Assembly (NCBI GenBank): GCA_004173415.1
Contig: SEHC01000144.1
Coordinates: 1 to 5,858, forward strand
From: Lysobacteraceae bacterium
Lineage (GTDB): Bacteria > Pseudomonadota > Gammaproteobacteria > Xanthomonadales > Xanthomonadaceae
Reading direction: 5' to 3'
Length of the DNA: 5,858 nucleotides
Shown here: piece after piece, positions 1-5,858 of the stretch
Position numbering within the stretch: position 1 is the stretch's first letter
How the letters are laid out: every line of letters begins with the position of its first letter
The notes under the pieces: generated by a model
The model's database searches: none
What the model saw: only the letters and a program-made list of their open reading frames with translations
Told to the model about the DNA's origin: nothing
Program-made: the position numbers and the translations under genes

Positions 1-884
1 CGCGGCGCCTCGTGCACGATCACGCAGCGGCCGGTCTTGCACACCGATTCGGCGATGGTGTCGAAGTCCAGCGGCTTGAGCGTGGCCACGTCGATGACCT
101 CGGCGCTGATGCCTTCCTTGGCCAGCGCCTCGGCCGCTTCCAGGGTTTCCTTGACCTGCGCGCCCCAGGTCACCAGGGTCAGGTCGCTGCCGTCGCGCAG
201 CACGAAGCAGACATCCAGCGGCAGGGCCTCGCCATCGTCGACCACCACTTCCTTGTACTGGCGGTAGATGCGCTTGGGTTCCATGTAGATGACCGGATCC
301 GGGTCGCGGATCGCGGCCAGCAGCAGGCCGTAGGCGCGCTGCGGCGAGGACGGCATGACCACGCGCAGCCCGGGCACGTTGGTGAAGATGGATTCGTTGG
401 CTTCGGAATGGTGCTCCGGCGCGCGGATGCCACCGCCCCACGGCACCCGCAGCACCATCGGGCAGTGCAGGCGGCCGCGGGTGCGGTAACGCAGGCGCGC
501 GGCATGGCAGATCAGGTGGTCGACCATGGGATATACGAAGCCGTCGAACTGGGCTTCGGCCACCGGCTTCATGCCCATCGCCGCCATGCCGACGCTGAGC
601 CCGGCGATGGTGGTTTCGTCCAGCGGGGTGTCGAGGATGCGTTCGGAGCCGAAGCGCTGCTGCAGGCCGGCGGTGGCGCGGAACACGCCGCCGTTGACGC
701 CCACGTCCTCGCCCAGCACGACCACCGACTCGTCGTGGGCGATTTCCCAGGCCAGGGCCTGGGTGATGGCTTCGATCAGGGTGATCGGCAGCGCTGCCTT
801 GCTGGCAGGGGCTTCGGCGCCGAGGCTGGCGGAACCGCTGGGGGCCGGAGCACCTGCCACGGTCTTGGCGATCTCGACATTCAT
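1..884 (-). CDS. 2-oxoacid dehydrogenase E1 component, beta subunit (partial, C-terminus missing)
   Basis: This is the beta subunit of the heterotetrameric, thiamine-diphosphate-dependent E1 of a branched-chain 2-oxoacid/pyruvate dehydrogenase complex. E1 decarboxylates the 2-oxoacid and transfers the acyl group to lipoyl-E2 in the cytoplasm. The frame is open from the ATG at 884 to the window edge, giving 294 full codons. The transketolase-like pyrimidine-binding domain spans about residues 33-210. It includes TPLDETTIAG (E90 is the expected cofactor-activating glutamate), AEAQFDGFVYPMVDH, RYRTRGRLHCPM, the HHSEANE loop (H159) and YMEPKRIYR. The C-terminal transketolase domain starts near 225 and is cut at VIVHEAP, leaving an estimated 45-60 residues off-window. 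The start is supported by GGAGGG six bases upstream and by the ATGA overlap with the alpha gene. An unusual Ala/Pro/Ser-rich segment of about 32 residues precedes the conserved PITLIEAITQAL. HHSEANE and MEPK resemble BCKDHB more than PDHB, but the substrate is not settled by sequence. Confidence 0.93.
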   Translation of the reverse strand, partial: MNVEIAKTVAGAPAPSGSASLGAEAPASKAALPITLIEAITQALAWEIAHDESVVVLGEDVGVNGGVFRATAGLQQRFGSERILDTPLDETTIAGLSVGMAAMGMKPVAEAQFDGFVYPMVDHLICHAARLRYRTRGRLHCPMVLRVPWGGGIRAPEHHSEANESIFTNVPGLRVVMPSSPQRAYGLLLAAIRDPDPVIYMEPKRIYRQYKEVVVDDGEALPLDVCFVLRDGSDLTLVTWGAQVKETLEAAEALAKEGISAEVIDVATLKPLDFDTIAESVCKTGRCVIVHEAP

Positions 885-1957
885 GCGCGGCCCTCCGCGG
901 CGATCGCGGCGGCGCGCTGGGCCAGCAGCTCCGGTGGTGGATCGGCGTAGAGGTAATCGAACATGGCTTCCACCGGCTGCACCGGCGTTTCCAGGTAGGC
1001 GTCGACCTCGATGTCGACCAGGCGACCGCATTCCTCCTTCCATGCGGCTTCCTCGGCTTCGCTCCACAGTCCCTGCGCGGTCAGCCAGGTGCGCAGGCGC
1101 GGGATCGGGTCGCGTTCCCAGGCGGCCTTGACCTCGGCGTCGTCGCGGTAGCGGCGCGCATCGTCGGCGGTGGTGTGGTCGCCCAGGCGGTAGGTGACGA
1201 ACTCCAGCACGCTGGGACCCTGGCCGCTGCGCGCGCGCTCGGTGGCGATGCGCATGGCTTCGAGCACCGCGACCAGGTCGTTGCCATCCACCTGCAGGCA
1301 GTAGGCGCCGCCGGCGATGCCCTTCTGGGCCAGGGTCTGGGCGCCGGTCTGGGCCGAGCGCGGCACCGAGATGGCCCAGCCGTTGTTGATCACGCACAGC
1401 ACCAGCGGCAGCGAGTAGGCGCCGCCGGAGTTGAGCGCGGCATAGAAATCGGTCTTCGACGAGCCGCCATCGCCACAGGTGCTGACCGCGATGCGCTCCT
1501 CGCCGCGCAGCTTGAAGGCGAGGGCGGCGCCCGCGGCATGCAGGCACTGGGTGGAGATCGGCACGCACCAGGCGAAATCATGGCGCGGCACCGCGAAATC
1601 GTTGCCGCGCTCGTCGCCGCCCCAGTACAGCAACACCTCACGGGGGCGCACGCCGCGCATGAACTGCGCGCCGTACTCGCGGTAGCTGGGGGCGAAGGTG
1701 TCTTCCGGCCGCATCGAGGCGCCGATGCCCACATGGGTGGCTTCATGGCCCAGGCAGGAGGCGTAGGTGCCGAGCTTGCCGGTGCGCTGCAGGGCCACCG
1801 CCTTGGTGTCGAAGGTGCGCACGAACAGCATCTGCCGGAACAGTTCCTTCAGCCGCGCGGTGTCGCGCGCCGCCTCGGGCAGGTCGTCGCGGACCGGGGT
1901 GCCGTCCGGGCCCAGGTATTGCAGGTATTCGATTTCGAATTGCGCAGCGAGTGTCAT
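881..1957 (-). CDS. 2-oxoacid dehydrogenase E1 component, alpha subunit (branched-chain/pyruvate type)
   Basis: This complete 358-residue alpha subunit binds the diphosphate end of thiamine diphosphate and pairs with the beta subunit downstream. The thiamine-diphosphate motif is GDG at 162-164, 26 residues, then NN at 191-192. Other family blocks are RTGKLGTYASCLGHEA (58-73), APSYREYG (89-96), the substrate/cofactor region PISTQCLHAAGAA (133-145), and a loop YRLGDHTTADDARRYR (256-271) matching the BCKDHA phosphorylation loop YRIGHHSTSDDSSAYR. H261 corresponds to the catalytic histidine. The C-terminal PVEAMFDYLYADPP segment is also BCKDHA-like. I chose the ATG at 1957 because homologues I recall begin MTLAAQF. 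An in-frame ATG at 2005 would add 16 residues and has no better ribosome site, and the SD is weak at both starts. Such genes are often annotated pdhA in xanthomonads. I favour a branched-chain preference but cannot exclude pyruvate, so no symbol is given. Confidence 0.94.
   Translation of the reverse strand: MTLAAQFEIEYLQYLGPDGTPVRDDLPEAARDTARLKELFRQMLFVRTFDTKAVALQRTGKLGTYASCLGHEATHVGIGASMRPEDTFAPSYREYGAQFMRGVRPREVLLYWGGDERGNDFAVPRHDFAWCVPISTQCLHAAGAALAFKLRGEERIAVSTCGDGGSSKTDFYAALNSGGAYSLPLVLCVINNGWAISVPRSAQTGAQTLAQKGIAGGAYCLQVDGNDLVAVLEAMRIATERARSGQGPSVLEFVTYRLGDHTTADDARRYRDDAEVKAAWERDPIPRLRTWLTAQGLWSEAEEAAWKEECGRLVDIEVDAYLETPVQPVEAMFDYLYADPPPELLAQRAAAIAAEGRA
891..896 (-). promoter_or_regulatory. 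Shine-Dalgarno site of the E1 beta gene
   Basis: On the minus strand GGAGGG lies six bases before the ATG at 884, inside the last codons of the alpha gene. Together with the ATGA stop/start overlap it fixes the beta start and indicates translational coupling of the two subunits, as expected for a complex needing equal amounts of each. It also supports the N-terminal extension of beta being translated. Confidence 0.8.
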
Positions 1958-2065
1958 CGCGGTCCACGTCCCGTTACATGTGAAACCAATGGTAATCGGC
2001 GCCATGTTAAGGAAGCGGAGCCACATCGGCGTCCTGCACCGCAGCAATACGCAGGGCAATGGTTG
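1958..2065 (-). promoter_or_regulatory. Leader/promoter region of the E1 operon (promoter not clearly resolved)
   Basis: About 108 bases separate the nuclease terminator from the E1 alpha start, so the E1 operon probably has its own promoter here. The best -10-like hexamer on the minus strand is TACCAT (1989-1994), followed by a leader of about 25-30 bases. TAACAT (2003-2008) is an alternative. Neither has a convincing -35 at 16-18 bases, and no clear operator or riboswitch fold was seen. Promoter placement is inference. Confidence 0.25.
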
Positions 2066-2093
2066 AAAAAAAAGACGCGGCCGAAGCCGCGTC
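2066..2093 (-). terminator. Rho-independent terminator of the nuclease gene
   Basis: On the minus strand an 8-bp perfect stem GACGCGGC/GCCGCGTC encloses a TTCG loop closed by a C-G pair, the very stable UUCG tetraloop. It is followed directly by eight Ts. It begins 24 bases after the nuclease stop codon and lies about 110 bases upstream of E1 alpha. It should therefore end the nuclease transcript and insulate the E1 operon. It is directional, since the plus strand has no T-run after the stem. Confidence 0.93.
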
Positions 2094-2117
2094 CCGATTC
2101 GCATTGATGCGGCGTGC

Positions 2118-5100
2118 TTACTGCACGCGGGTGGCGAACTCTGCGCGATTGTTGGAGACGTTGCTTTCCGGGCTCGCCGTGCCAGCGGTGCCGTCGACCC
2201 GGATGATGCGGTCCGATGGCGTCGGCTTGGCATTGACCTTCAACGTGAACGCCGCGCTGGCACCCGCCGGCAGGCTGGCGGCGGCGCAGCGGAAGGTGGT
2301 GTCGCGGTTGCTGCCCTGCCTGGCGCATTGCCAGCCCGCCGGGGCGGTGAGGCTGGCGGTGGCGGCCATGCTGTTGCCGTCGAAGACCAGCACCGGTTGC
2401 GCCGCGGCGGCGGTGCCCAGGTTGCGCAACGTGGCCGAATACACCACGGAGAACGCGTTGCGCGGCACCGACCCAGGACCCGAGAACTGCAGGTCCAGGT
2501 CCGCGGTGGGCGGCGCCTGCACCGCCACGCTGGCAGTGGCTTCGTCATTGGCCGCGACCGGATCCAGCGACAGGCTGGTGGCCGCCACCGCCAGGGTGAC
2601 CGAACGTCCCGCCTGCGCCGCGCCGGTCATCGCGCTCAACTGGAAGCTGGCGCTTTCGCCATTGGCCAGGCGGTCGCGATGGCAGGCGATCGACGTGGCG
2701 CCGCCGGCCACCTGGGGAGCGTCGCAGGCCCAGCCCGCCGGCGCGACCACGGCCATCCCCGGCAGTTCGGCATCGAGGGCGAAACCCACGCCGGTGTCGA
2801 TGGCCGCATCCGGCCCCAGGTTGGCCACGCTGGCGCTGAAGCCGAGGCTTTGGCCCGCGCTGATGCTGGGGGCCGACGCCGCCGCGCTGACCGCCAGGTC
2901 GGCCCGATGCCGCGCCTCGAAATAGGCGACCACCGGATCATGGTCGGACAGGCGCGAGGGCGAGCCGGCGTCGTTGCGCGCGCTCTCCGGGAAATCGGCG
3001 TTGATGCGCGCATGGTCCAGGCCGAAGGCGCTGCTGGCCAGGAGCAGTTCCTCGTTGGCCAGCACATGGTCCAGGGTCTGGGCATTGCCGCCGAAGACGA
3101 AGGAATAGCGTTCCTCCTGTGGTTCCAGCACGCCCAGGTTGACCAGGTCCGGATCGACCAGGTCGATGCCGTCGCCCGGCACCGCGGTCTGTTCGTCGGC
3201 GCTCGGCGTGCCGGTTACCACGTTCATGGTGTCGGCCAGGCCGTCGTTGAACGCGAACGCGTTGAAGTCGCCCAGGGTGACGATGCGCCGGCTGGGCGCG
3301 TCGAGCTGCATCTGCTGGATCACGCCGGCCAGGTACTCGGCCTGCTGCTGGCGCTTGCGGCGCACGCGATCGCCCAGGGTGGTCGGGCCCGAGGGCTCCG
3401 CGCTGTCCACGTCGTTGAGCGAGCGCTGGTGCACGGCGATGGCGGTGATCGGGAAGCTGCGGCCGTCGGCGTAGTGGACCACCGCGTCCAGGGCCAGCGG
3501 CGGGCGGTCGTTGAGCAGGCTGACGCTGCCGTTGGGCTCGGTCCAGGTGGCGTCCTTGCCGTGCTGGGTCACGCCGAGCACCTCGACCCGGGTGATGCCG
3601 CTGCCGACGTCGGCGCCCTTGACCAGGAAACCGACATCGATCCCGCCGACGTCGTTGCCTTCCTCCAGGTAAGCCACGTAGCCCGGATCGGGCTGGCTGG
3701 CAGCTGCCGCGTCGGCGTTGATCCGCGCGGCCAGTGCCTGCAGGGTGGACAGGTTCTCCACTTCCACCGTGGCCAGGATGTCGGGCGCATGGAGGAAGTC
3801 GCGGATCGCCAGCGAGGCCTTCGACAGCCGGTTGCCGAAGGCCGCTGCGGTCAGCACCGGTTCGCCGATGCCCGGATCGTTGACCGTGTCGAAGAAGCGT
3901 TCCAGGTTGTAGGCCGCTACGGTGAACTCGTCGGCGCTGGGCGCGCGCGCCGCAGTCGGGCTGGCACCGGCCGAGACGCTGATGGGCACGGCCGGGTCGC
4001 GGTGGATGGTGTAGCGACGGAAGCCGTAGTCGAGCGGCCCGGCCAGGCCTTCGATCACCGCGCCAGCGGACAGGTCGAGGAGGAACGCCGGCCCCCCCAG
4101 CGCGTCGCTGTCGAGGGTCAGCAGCTCGGGATTGAAGTCCCAGCGCGGGATCGGCGGGATGCTGCCGCCGGCCGGCGCGGGATCCGGCGCCTGGATGCCG
4201 GGTTCGCGGAACGGCCGGGCCACGCCGGTGACCACCGCATGCAGGATGCCGTTGCTGGTGCCGGTGGCGTTGGCTTCGCTGGTATTGCCTTCGGTGGGCG
4301 CGGCCACGGTCAGGCTGGCCACGGTGACGCGCATGCCTTCCAGCCGTTCCAGCTGGTCCAGCGGCCCGGCCGGATCGGGGAAGGTCGCGGTCAACGGCAC
4401 CGGCGCCGGCAGCGGGTTGCCGGAGGACAGCAGCGACACGCTGGGATTGCCGGTGATCTCGGTCAGCGGCAGCTGGTTGGGGTCGGTGGACGGGACGTAT
4501 TCGATCAGCGTCCCGCCGACGCGGACCTCGTTGCCGACCGTGGCCGCGGCGGGCGGTGCGGTGCTCGTGAACACGTAGATGCCCTGCGAAGTGGCCGGAT
4601 CCGCATCGGCGTCGGCATCGCGGGTCTGCAGGAAGAAACCATTGCCCTTGCGGCCGGTGACGATGCCGGTGGTGTAGACCAGCTGGTTGGCCAGGGGCGA
4701 GGTCGCGCCGTTGCCCTGCAGGTCGTGGATCGGGGTCAGGCTGACGTCATCGTTGACCACGGTGCCCTGGGCCTGCGCGTCGCCGAGCACTGCGCCACTG
4801 GCGGCGGAGAAATCCACGACGAAGGTTTCGTCGCTTTCGGTGATGGCGTCGTCCAGCAGGGTGATCGACAGGCTGACCGTGTCGGCGCCTTCGGCAAAGG
4901 TCGCCGTGCCGCTGGCTGCAACGTAATCGCTGCCGGCCAGGGCAGTCCGGTCGGCGGTGGCGTACTGCACGCTGGCGCCACCGGCGCCGGCAGGCTGGTT
5001 GAGCTTGAGCACGAAGAACAGGCTGCCGGCCGATTCGTCGGCGCTGGCGTCGGCCACGGTGAACATCGGCAGGCCGCCGCCGCCGCACGGCGCGATCATG

Positions 5101-5714
5101 GCGCTGTTGCGGGGCGTCGGCGCCAGCGCGGCGAAGTCCGCGCCGTTCTGGTTGGTGTCGGTGCAGCCGCCGTCGGCGCGCAGGGCGGCGATGGCATTGC
5201 CCAGCACCGCGGTCGGCGCGGCGCCCTCGAAGAAGTTGGCGCCGCCGTAGCCGACCAGGTCGAGGATCAGGGCGGTTTGCGTGCCCGAGCATGGCGTGGA
5301 GCCGCCGTTGCAGGCCAGAGCTGCAGTGCTGTTGGTCAGGACGACCTTGCCGGCCGTGCCGCTCATCGCCGAGGTGCCGCTGGCGTCGACGCCGGGCAGG
5401 GCGACGCCATTGGCACCGGCAGTGCCCATGCCGACCAGGAAATACTGTCCCGGCGCCAGGCTGGCGGCCGGCAGCACCGAACCGACCGCGAAGTTGCCGG
5501 TGCCGGTCGCGCTGGCGTATTGCAGCGCCAGCCCGGACAGCGAGGCAGGATTGGAACCGCGGTTGTAGAGTTCGACGAAATCGCGGTTGTAGGGCGCGCC
5601 CGAGTTGCCACCGCCGCCATAGACCTGGCTGATCACGACCTGCGCGTGCGCCGCGCCCGCCATTCCCAATGCCATTGCCGCCAGCGCCAGATGGCGCAGG
5701 AACGCGTTCCGCAT
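2118..5714 (-). CDS. Secreted multidomain ExeM/NucH-type nuclease (LTD, Calx-beta, OB-like, EEP domain, two Ig-like repeats)
   Basis: This 1198-residue exported protein is a probable metal-dependent extracellular DNase/RNase. Residues 1-24 are a signal peptide ending AHA before Q25. Residues 25-205 form a lamin-tail domain (VVISQVYGGGGNSGAPYNRDFVELYN). Residues 216-323 form a Calx-beta domain (DY at 263-264, LDD at 287-289, ESDETF at 293-298, NDD at 321-323). Residues about 328-580 are the OB-like segment usual in ExeM proteins (GNGFFLQTRD, GIYVFTS). Residues about 596-932 form the endonuclease/exonuclease/phosphatase domain with N603, E651/E653, H762, GDFN (D816, N818), DH at 882-883 and SDHD at 923-926, so the expected catalytic residues are present. 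Residues 938-1068 and 1071-1198 are two related DUF11/CARDB-like repeats. No C-terminal membrane anchor, LPXTG or GlyGly-CTERM is seen, so it is probably released rather than anchored. I chose the ATG at 5714 because AAGGAG lies six bases upstream; an ATG at 5774 adds 20 residues without a good SD. Nucleic-acid scavenging or biofilm DNA turnover is inferred; the exact substrate is unknown. Confidence 0.93.
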   Translation of the reverse strand: MRNAFLRHLALAAMALGMAGAAHAQVVISQVYGGGGNSGAPYNRDFVELYNRGSNPASLSGLALQYASATGTGNFAVGSVLPAASLAPGQYFLVGMGTAGANGVALPGVDASGTSAMSGTAGKVVLTNSTAALACNGGSTPCSGTQTALILDLVGYGGANFFEGAAPTAVLGNAIAALRADGGCTDTNQNGADFAALAPTPRNSAMIAPCGGGGLPMFTVADASADESAGSLFFVLKLNQPAGAGGASVQYATADRTALAGSDYVAASGTATFAEGADTVSLSITLLDDAITESDETFVVDFSAASGAVLGDAQAQGTVVNDDVSLTPIHDLQGNGATSPLANQLVYTTGIVTGRKGNGFFLQTRDADADADPATSQGIYVFTSTAPPAAATVGNEVRVGGTLIEYVPSTDPNQLPLTEITGNPSVSLLSSGNPLPAPVPLTATFPDPAGPLDQLERLEGMRVTVASLTVAAPTEGNTSEANATGTSNGILHAVVTGVARPFREPGIQAPDPAPAGGSIPPIPRWDFNPELLTLDSDALGGPAFLLDLSAGAVIEGLAGPLDYGFRRYTIHRDPAVPISVSAGASPTAARAPSADEFTVAAYNLERFFDTVNDPGIGEPVLTAAAFGNRLSKASLAIRDFLHAPDILATVEVENLSTLQALAARINADAAAASQPDPGYVAYLEEGNDVGGIDVGFLVKGADVGSGITRVEVLGVTQHGKDATWTEPNGSVSLLNDRPPLALDAVVHYADGRSFPITAIAVHQRSLNDVDSAEPSGPTTLGDRVRRKRQQQAEYLAGVIQQMQLDAPSRRIVTLGDFNAFAFNDGLADTMNVVTGTPSADEQTAVPGDGIDLVDPDLVNLGVLEPQEERYSFVFGGNAQTLDHVLANEELLLASSAFGLDHARINADFPESARNDAGSPSRLSDHDPVVAYFEARHRADLAVSAAASAPSISAGQSLGFSASVANLGPDAAIDTGVGFALDAELPGMAVVAPAGWACDAPQVAGGATSIACHRDRLANGESASFQLSAMTGAAQAGRSVTLAVAATSLSLDPVAANDEATASVAVQAPPTADLDLQFSGPGSVPRNAFSVVYSATLRNLGTAAAAQPVLVFDGNSMAATASLTAPAGWQCARQGSNRDTTFRCAAASLPAGASAAFTLKVNAKPTPSDRIIRVDGTAGTASPESNVSNNRAEFATRVQ

Positions 5715-5720
5715 GGTCTT

Positions 5721-5726
5721 CTCCTT
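5721..5726 (-). promoter_or_regulatory. Shine-Dalgarno site of the nuclease gene
   Basis: On the minus strand AAGGAG sits six bases before the ATG at 5714. The protein from that ATG opens with a compact signal peptide (MRNAFLRHLALAAMALG...). This decides against the longer in-frame start at 5774. Confidence 0.85.
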
Positions 5727-5733
5727 GACTGTG

Positions 5734-5757
5734 GGCGCCGCCACCCCGGCGGGCGCC
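5734..5757 (-). other. GC-rich hairpin in the nuclease 5' leader
   Basis: Arms at 5734-5742 and 5748-5757 (GGCGCCGCC against GGCGGGCGCC on the plus strand) pair over nine base pairs with one bulged G and a five-base loop. On the minus strand it lies seven bases before the Shine-Dalgarno site, within the probable untranslated leader. There is no T-run, so it is not an intrinsic terminator. It may stabilise the message or affect ribosome access, but chance in GC-rich DNA is possible. Confidence 0.45.
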
Positions 5758-5762
5758 GGCCG

Positions 5763-5768
5763 ATTGTG
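5763..5768 (-). promoter_or_regulatory. Candidate -10 element for the nuclease gene
   Basis: CACAAT on the minus strand matches the TATAAT consensus at four of six positions. It would give a leader of roughly 40 bases. The sequence 16-18 bases further upstream is a poor -35, so this is only a candidate and may need an activator if real. Confidence 0.25.
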
Positions 5769-5789
5769 CCGCAATCCTCCCGTGCCCGC

Positions 5790-5820
5790 ATGACACCGCG
5801 GTGACGCCAGCCGTTACCAT
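5790..5820 (+). promoter_or_regulatory. Candidate sigma-70-like promoter for a divergent gene at the right edge
   Basis: ATGACA at 5790-5795 matches TTGACA at five of six positions. TACCAT at 5815-5820 matches TATAAT at four of six. The 19-base spacer is longer than the optimum of 17. Transcription would begin near 5827, about 22 bases before the ATG at 5849. A perfect 10-bp palindrome, CACCGCGGTG (5794-5803), overlaps the end of the -35 hexamer and the start of the spacer. Confidence 0.3.
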
Positions 5821-5848
5821 GCCGGTCCCCGCAACGACCAGGTTCCGC

Positions 5849-5858
5849 ATGAGCATCC
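5849..5858 (+). CDS. Possible start of a divergent gene (only the first codons, MSI...)
   Basis: The last ten bases read ATG AGC ATC C on the plus strand. An AGG lies about six bases before the ATG, and a plausible promoter sits just upstream. Too little is present to suggest a product. The call rests only on start-site context and on the otherwise unexplained gap after the nuclease gene. It could equally be non-coding. Confidence 0.3.

Noticed and set aside
12..950. A plus-strand open frame of 312 codons antisense to the E1 beta gene.
   Set aside because: The minus strand encodes conserved E1 beta motifs throughout. The plus-strand product has the His/Gly/Arg/Gln composition of a shadow frame.
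1175..2107. A plus-strand open frame of 310 codons over E1 alpha and its leader.
   Set aside because: It is antisense to a well-conserved E1 alpha gene, has no recognisable motif and runs through the terminator region, so it is a shadow.
1958..2233. N-terminal extension of E1 alpha to the first in-frame ATG at 2233.
   Set aside because: It would start inside the nuclease coding region and run through the terminator. The added sequence is Arg/Ser-rich with no family match. The family begins close to MTLAAQF at 1957.
5715..5774. A 20-residue upstream extension of the nuclease to the ATG at 5774.
   Set aside because: There is no good Shine-Dalgarno site before 5774. The extension would put Pro/Ala-rich sequence in front of an already complete signal peptide, and AAGGAG is placed ideally for the ATG at 5714.
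2328..5804. A plus-strand open frame of 1158 codons antisense to nearly the whole nuclease gene.
   Set aside because: Its translation is low-complexity, rich in Arg/Gly/Ala/His/Gln, with no recognisable domain. The opposite strand encodes a clear signal peptide and several known domains. In very GC-rich genes the antisense frame often lacks stops, so this is a composition artefact.
4747..5856. A minus-strand frame of 369 codons overlapping the 5' part of the nuclease gene.
   Set aside because: It is out of frame with the nuclease, is dominated by Arg/Gly/Ala, and has no domain motif. It is a shadow frame.
1..5858. Search for mobile elements, CRISPR arrays, tRNA/rRNA genes, toxin-antitoxin pairs or defence genes.
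   Set aside because: No transposase motif, spaced direct repeats, tRNA-like fold or small paired genes were seen. The window is almost filled by three chromosomal genes of ordinary composition.

Overview
The window comes from a very GC-rich bacterial chromosome. The 2-oxoacid dehydrogenase E1 proteins look like those of Xanthomonadaceae/Lysobacteraceae (Xanthomonas, Lysobacter, Luteimonas, Stenotrophomonas and relatives). That lineage is inferred from remembered family resemblance and base composition, not from a search. All well-supported genes lie on the minus strand, so the window is best read from right to left.

Layout, right to left. (1) At 5715-5848 is a short intergenic region, possibly divergent, since the first codons of a plus-strand gene may begin at 5849. 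It holds weak promoter candidates, a 10-bp palindrome and a GC-rich leader hairpin. (2) At 2118-5714 is one large gene for a secreted, multidomain nuclease of the ExeM/NucH type. It has a signal peptide, a lamin-tail domain, a Calx-beta domain, an OB-fold-like segment, an endonuclease/exonuclease/phosphatase catalytic domain with its diagnostic residues, and two related C-terminal Ig-like repeats. (3) A strong Rho-independent terminator (2066-2093) with a UUCG tetraloop closes this transcript. (4) At 881-1957 is the complete alpha subunit of a thiamine-diphosphate-dependent 2-oxoacid dehydrogenase E1. (5) At 1-884 is the E1 beta subunit, which runs off the left edge. It overlaps the alpha gene by ATGA and has a strong Shine-Dalgarno sequence inside the end of alpha.

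The two E1 genes form a translationally coupled operon. It would be expected to continue off the left edge, possibly into the E2 acyltransferase gene. The subunits look closer to branched-chain 2-oxoacid dehydrogenase than to classical pyruvate dehydrogenase. The nuclease is a separate unit, probably exported to degrade extracellular DNA or RNA, and has no evident functional link to the dehydrogenase.

Nothing here looks like a mobile element, CRISPR array, RNA gene or defence island. I see no clear evidence of an undescribed system. The points worth a second look concern domain architecture, the extended E1 beta N-terminus and the non-coding elements upstream of the nuclease.
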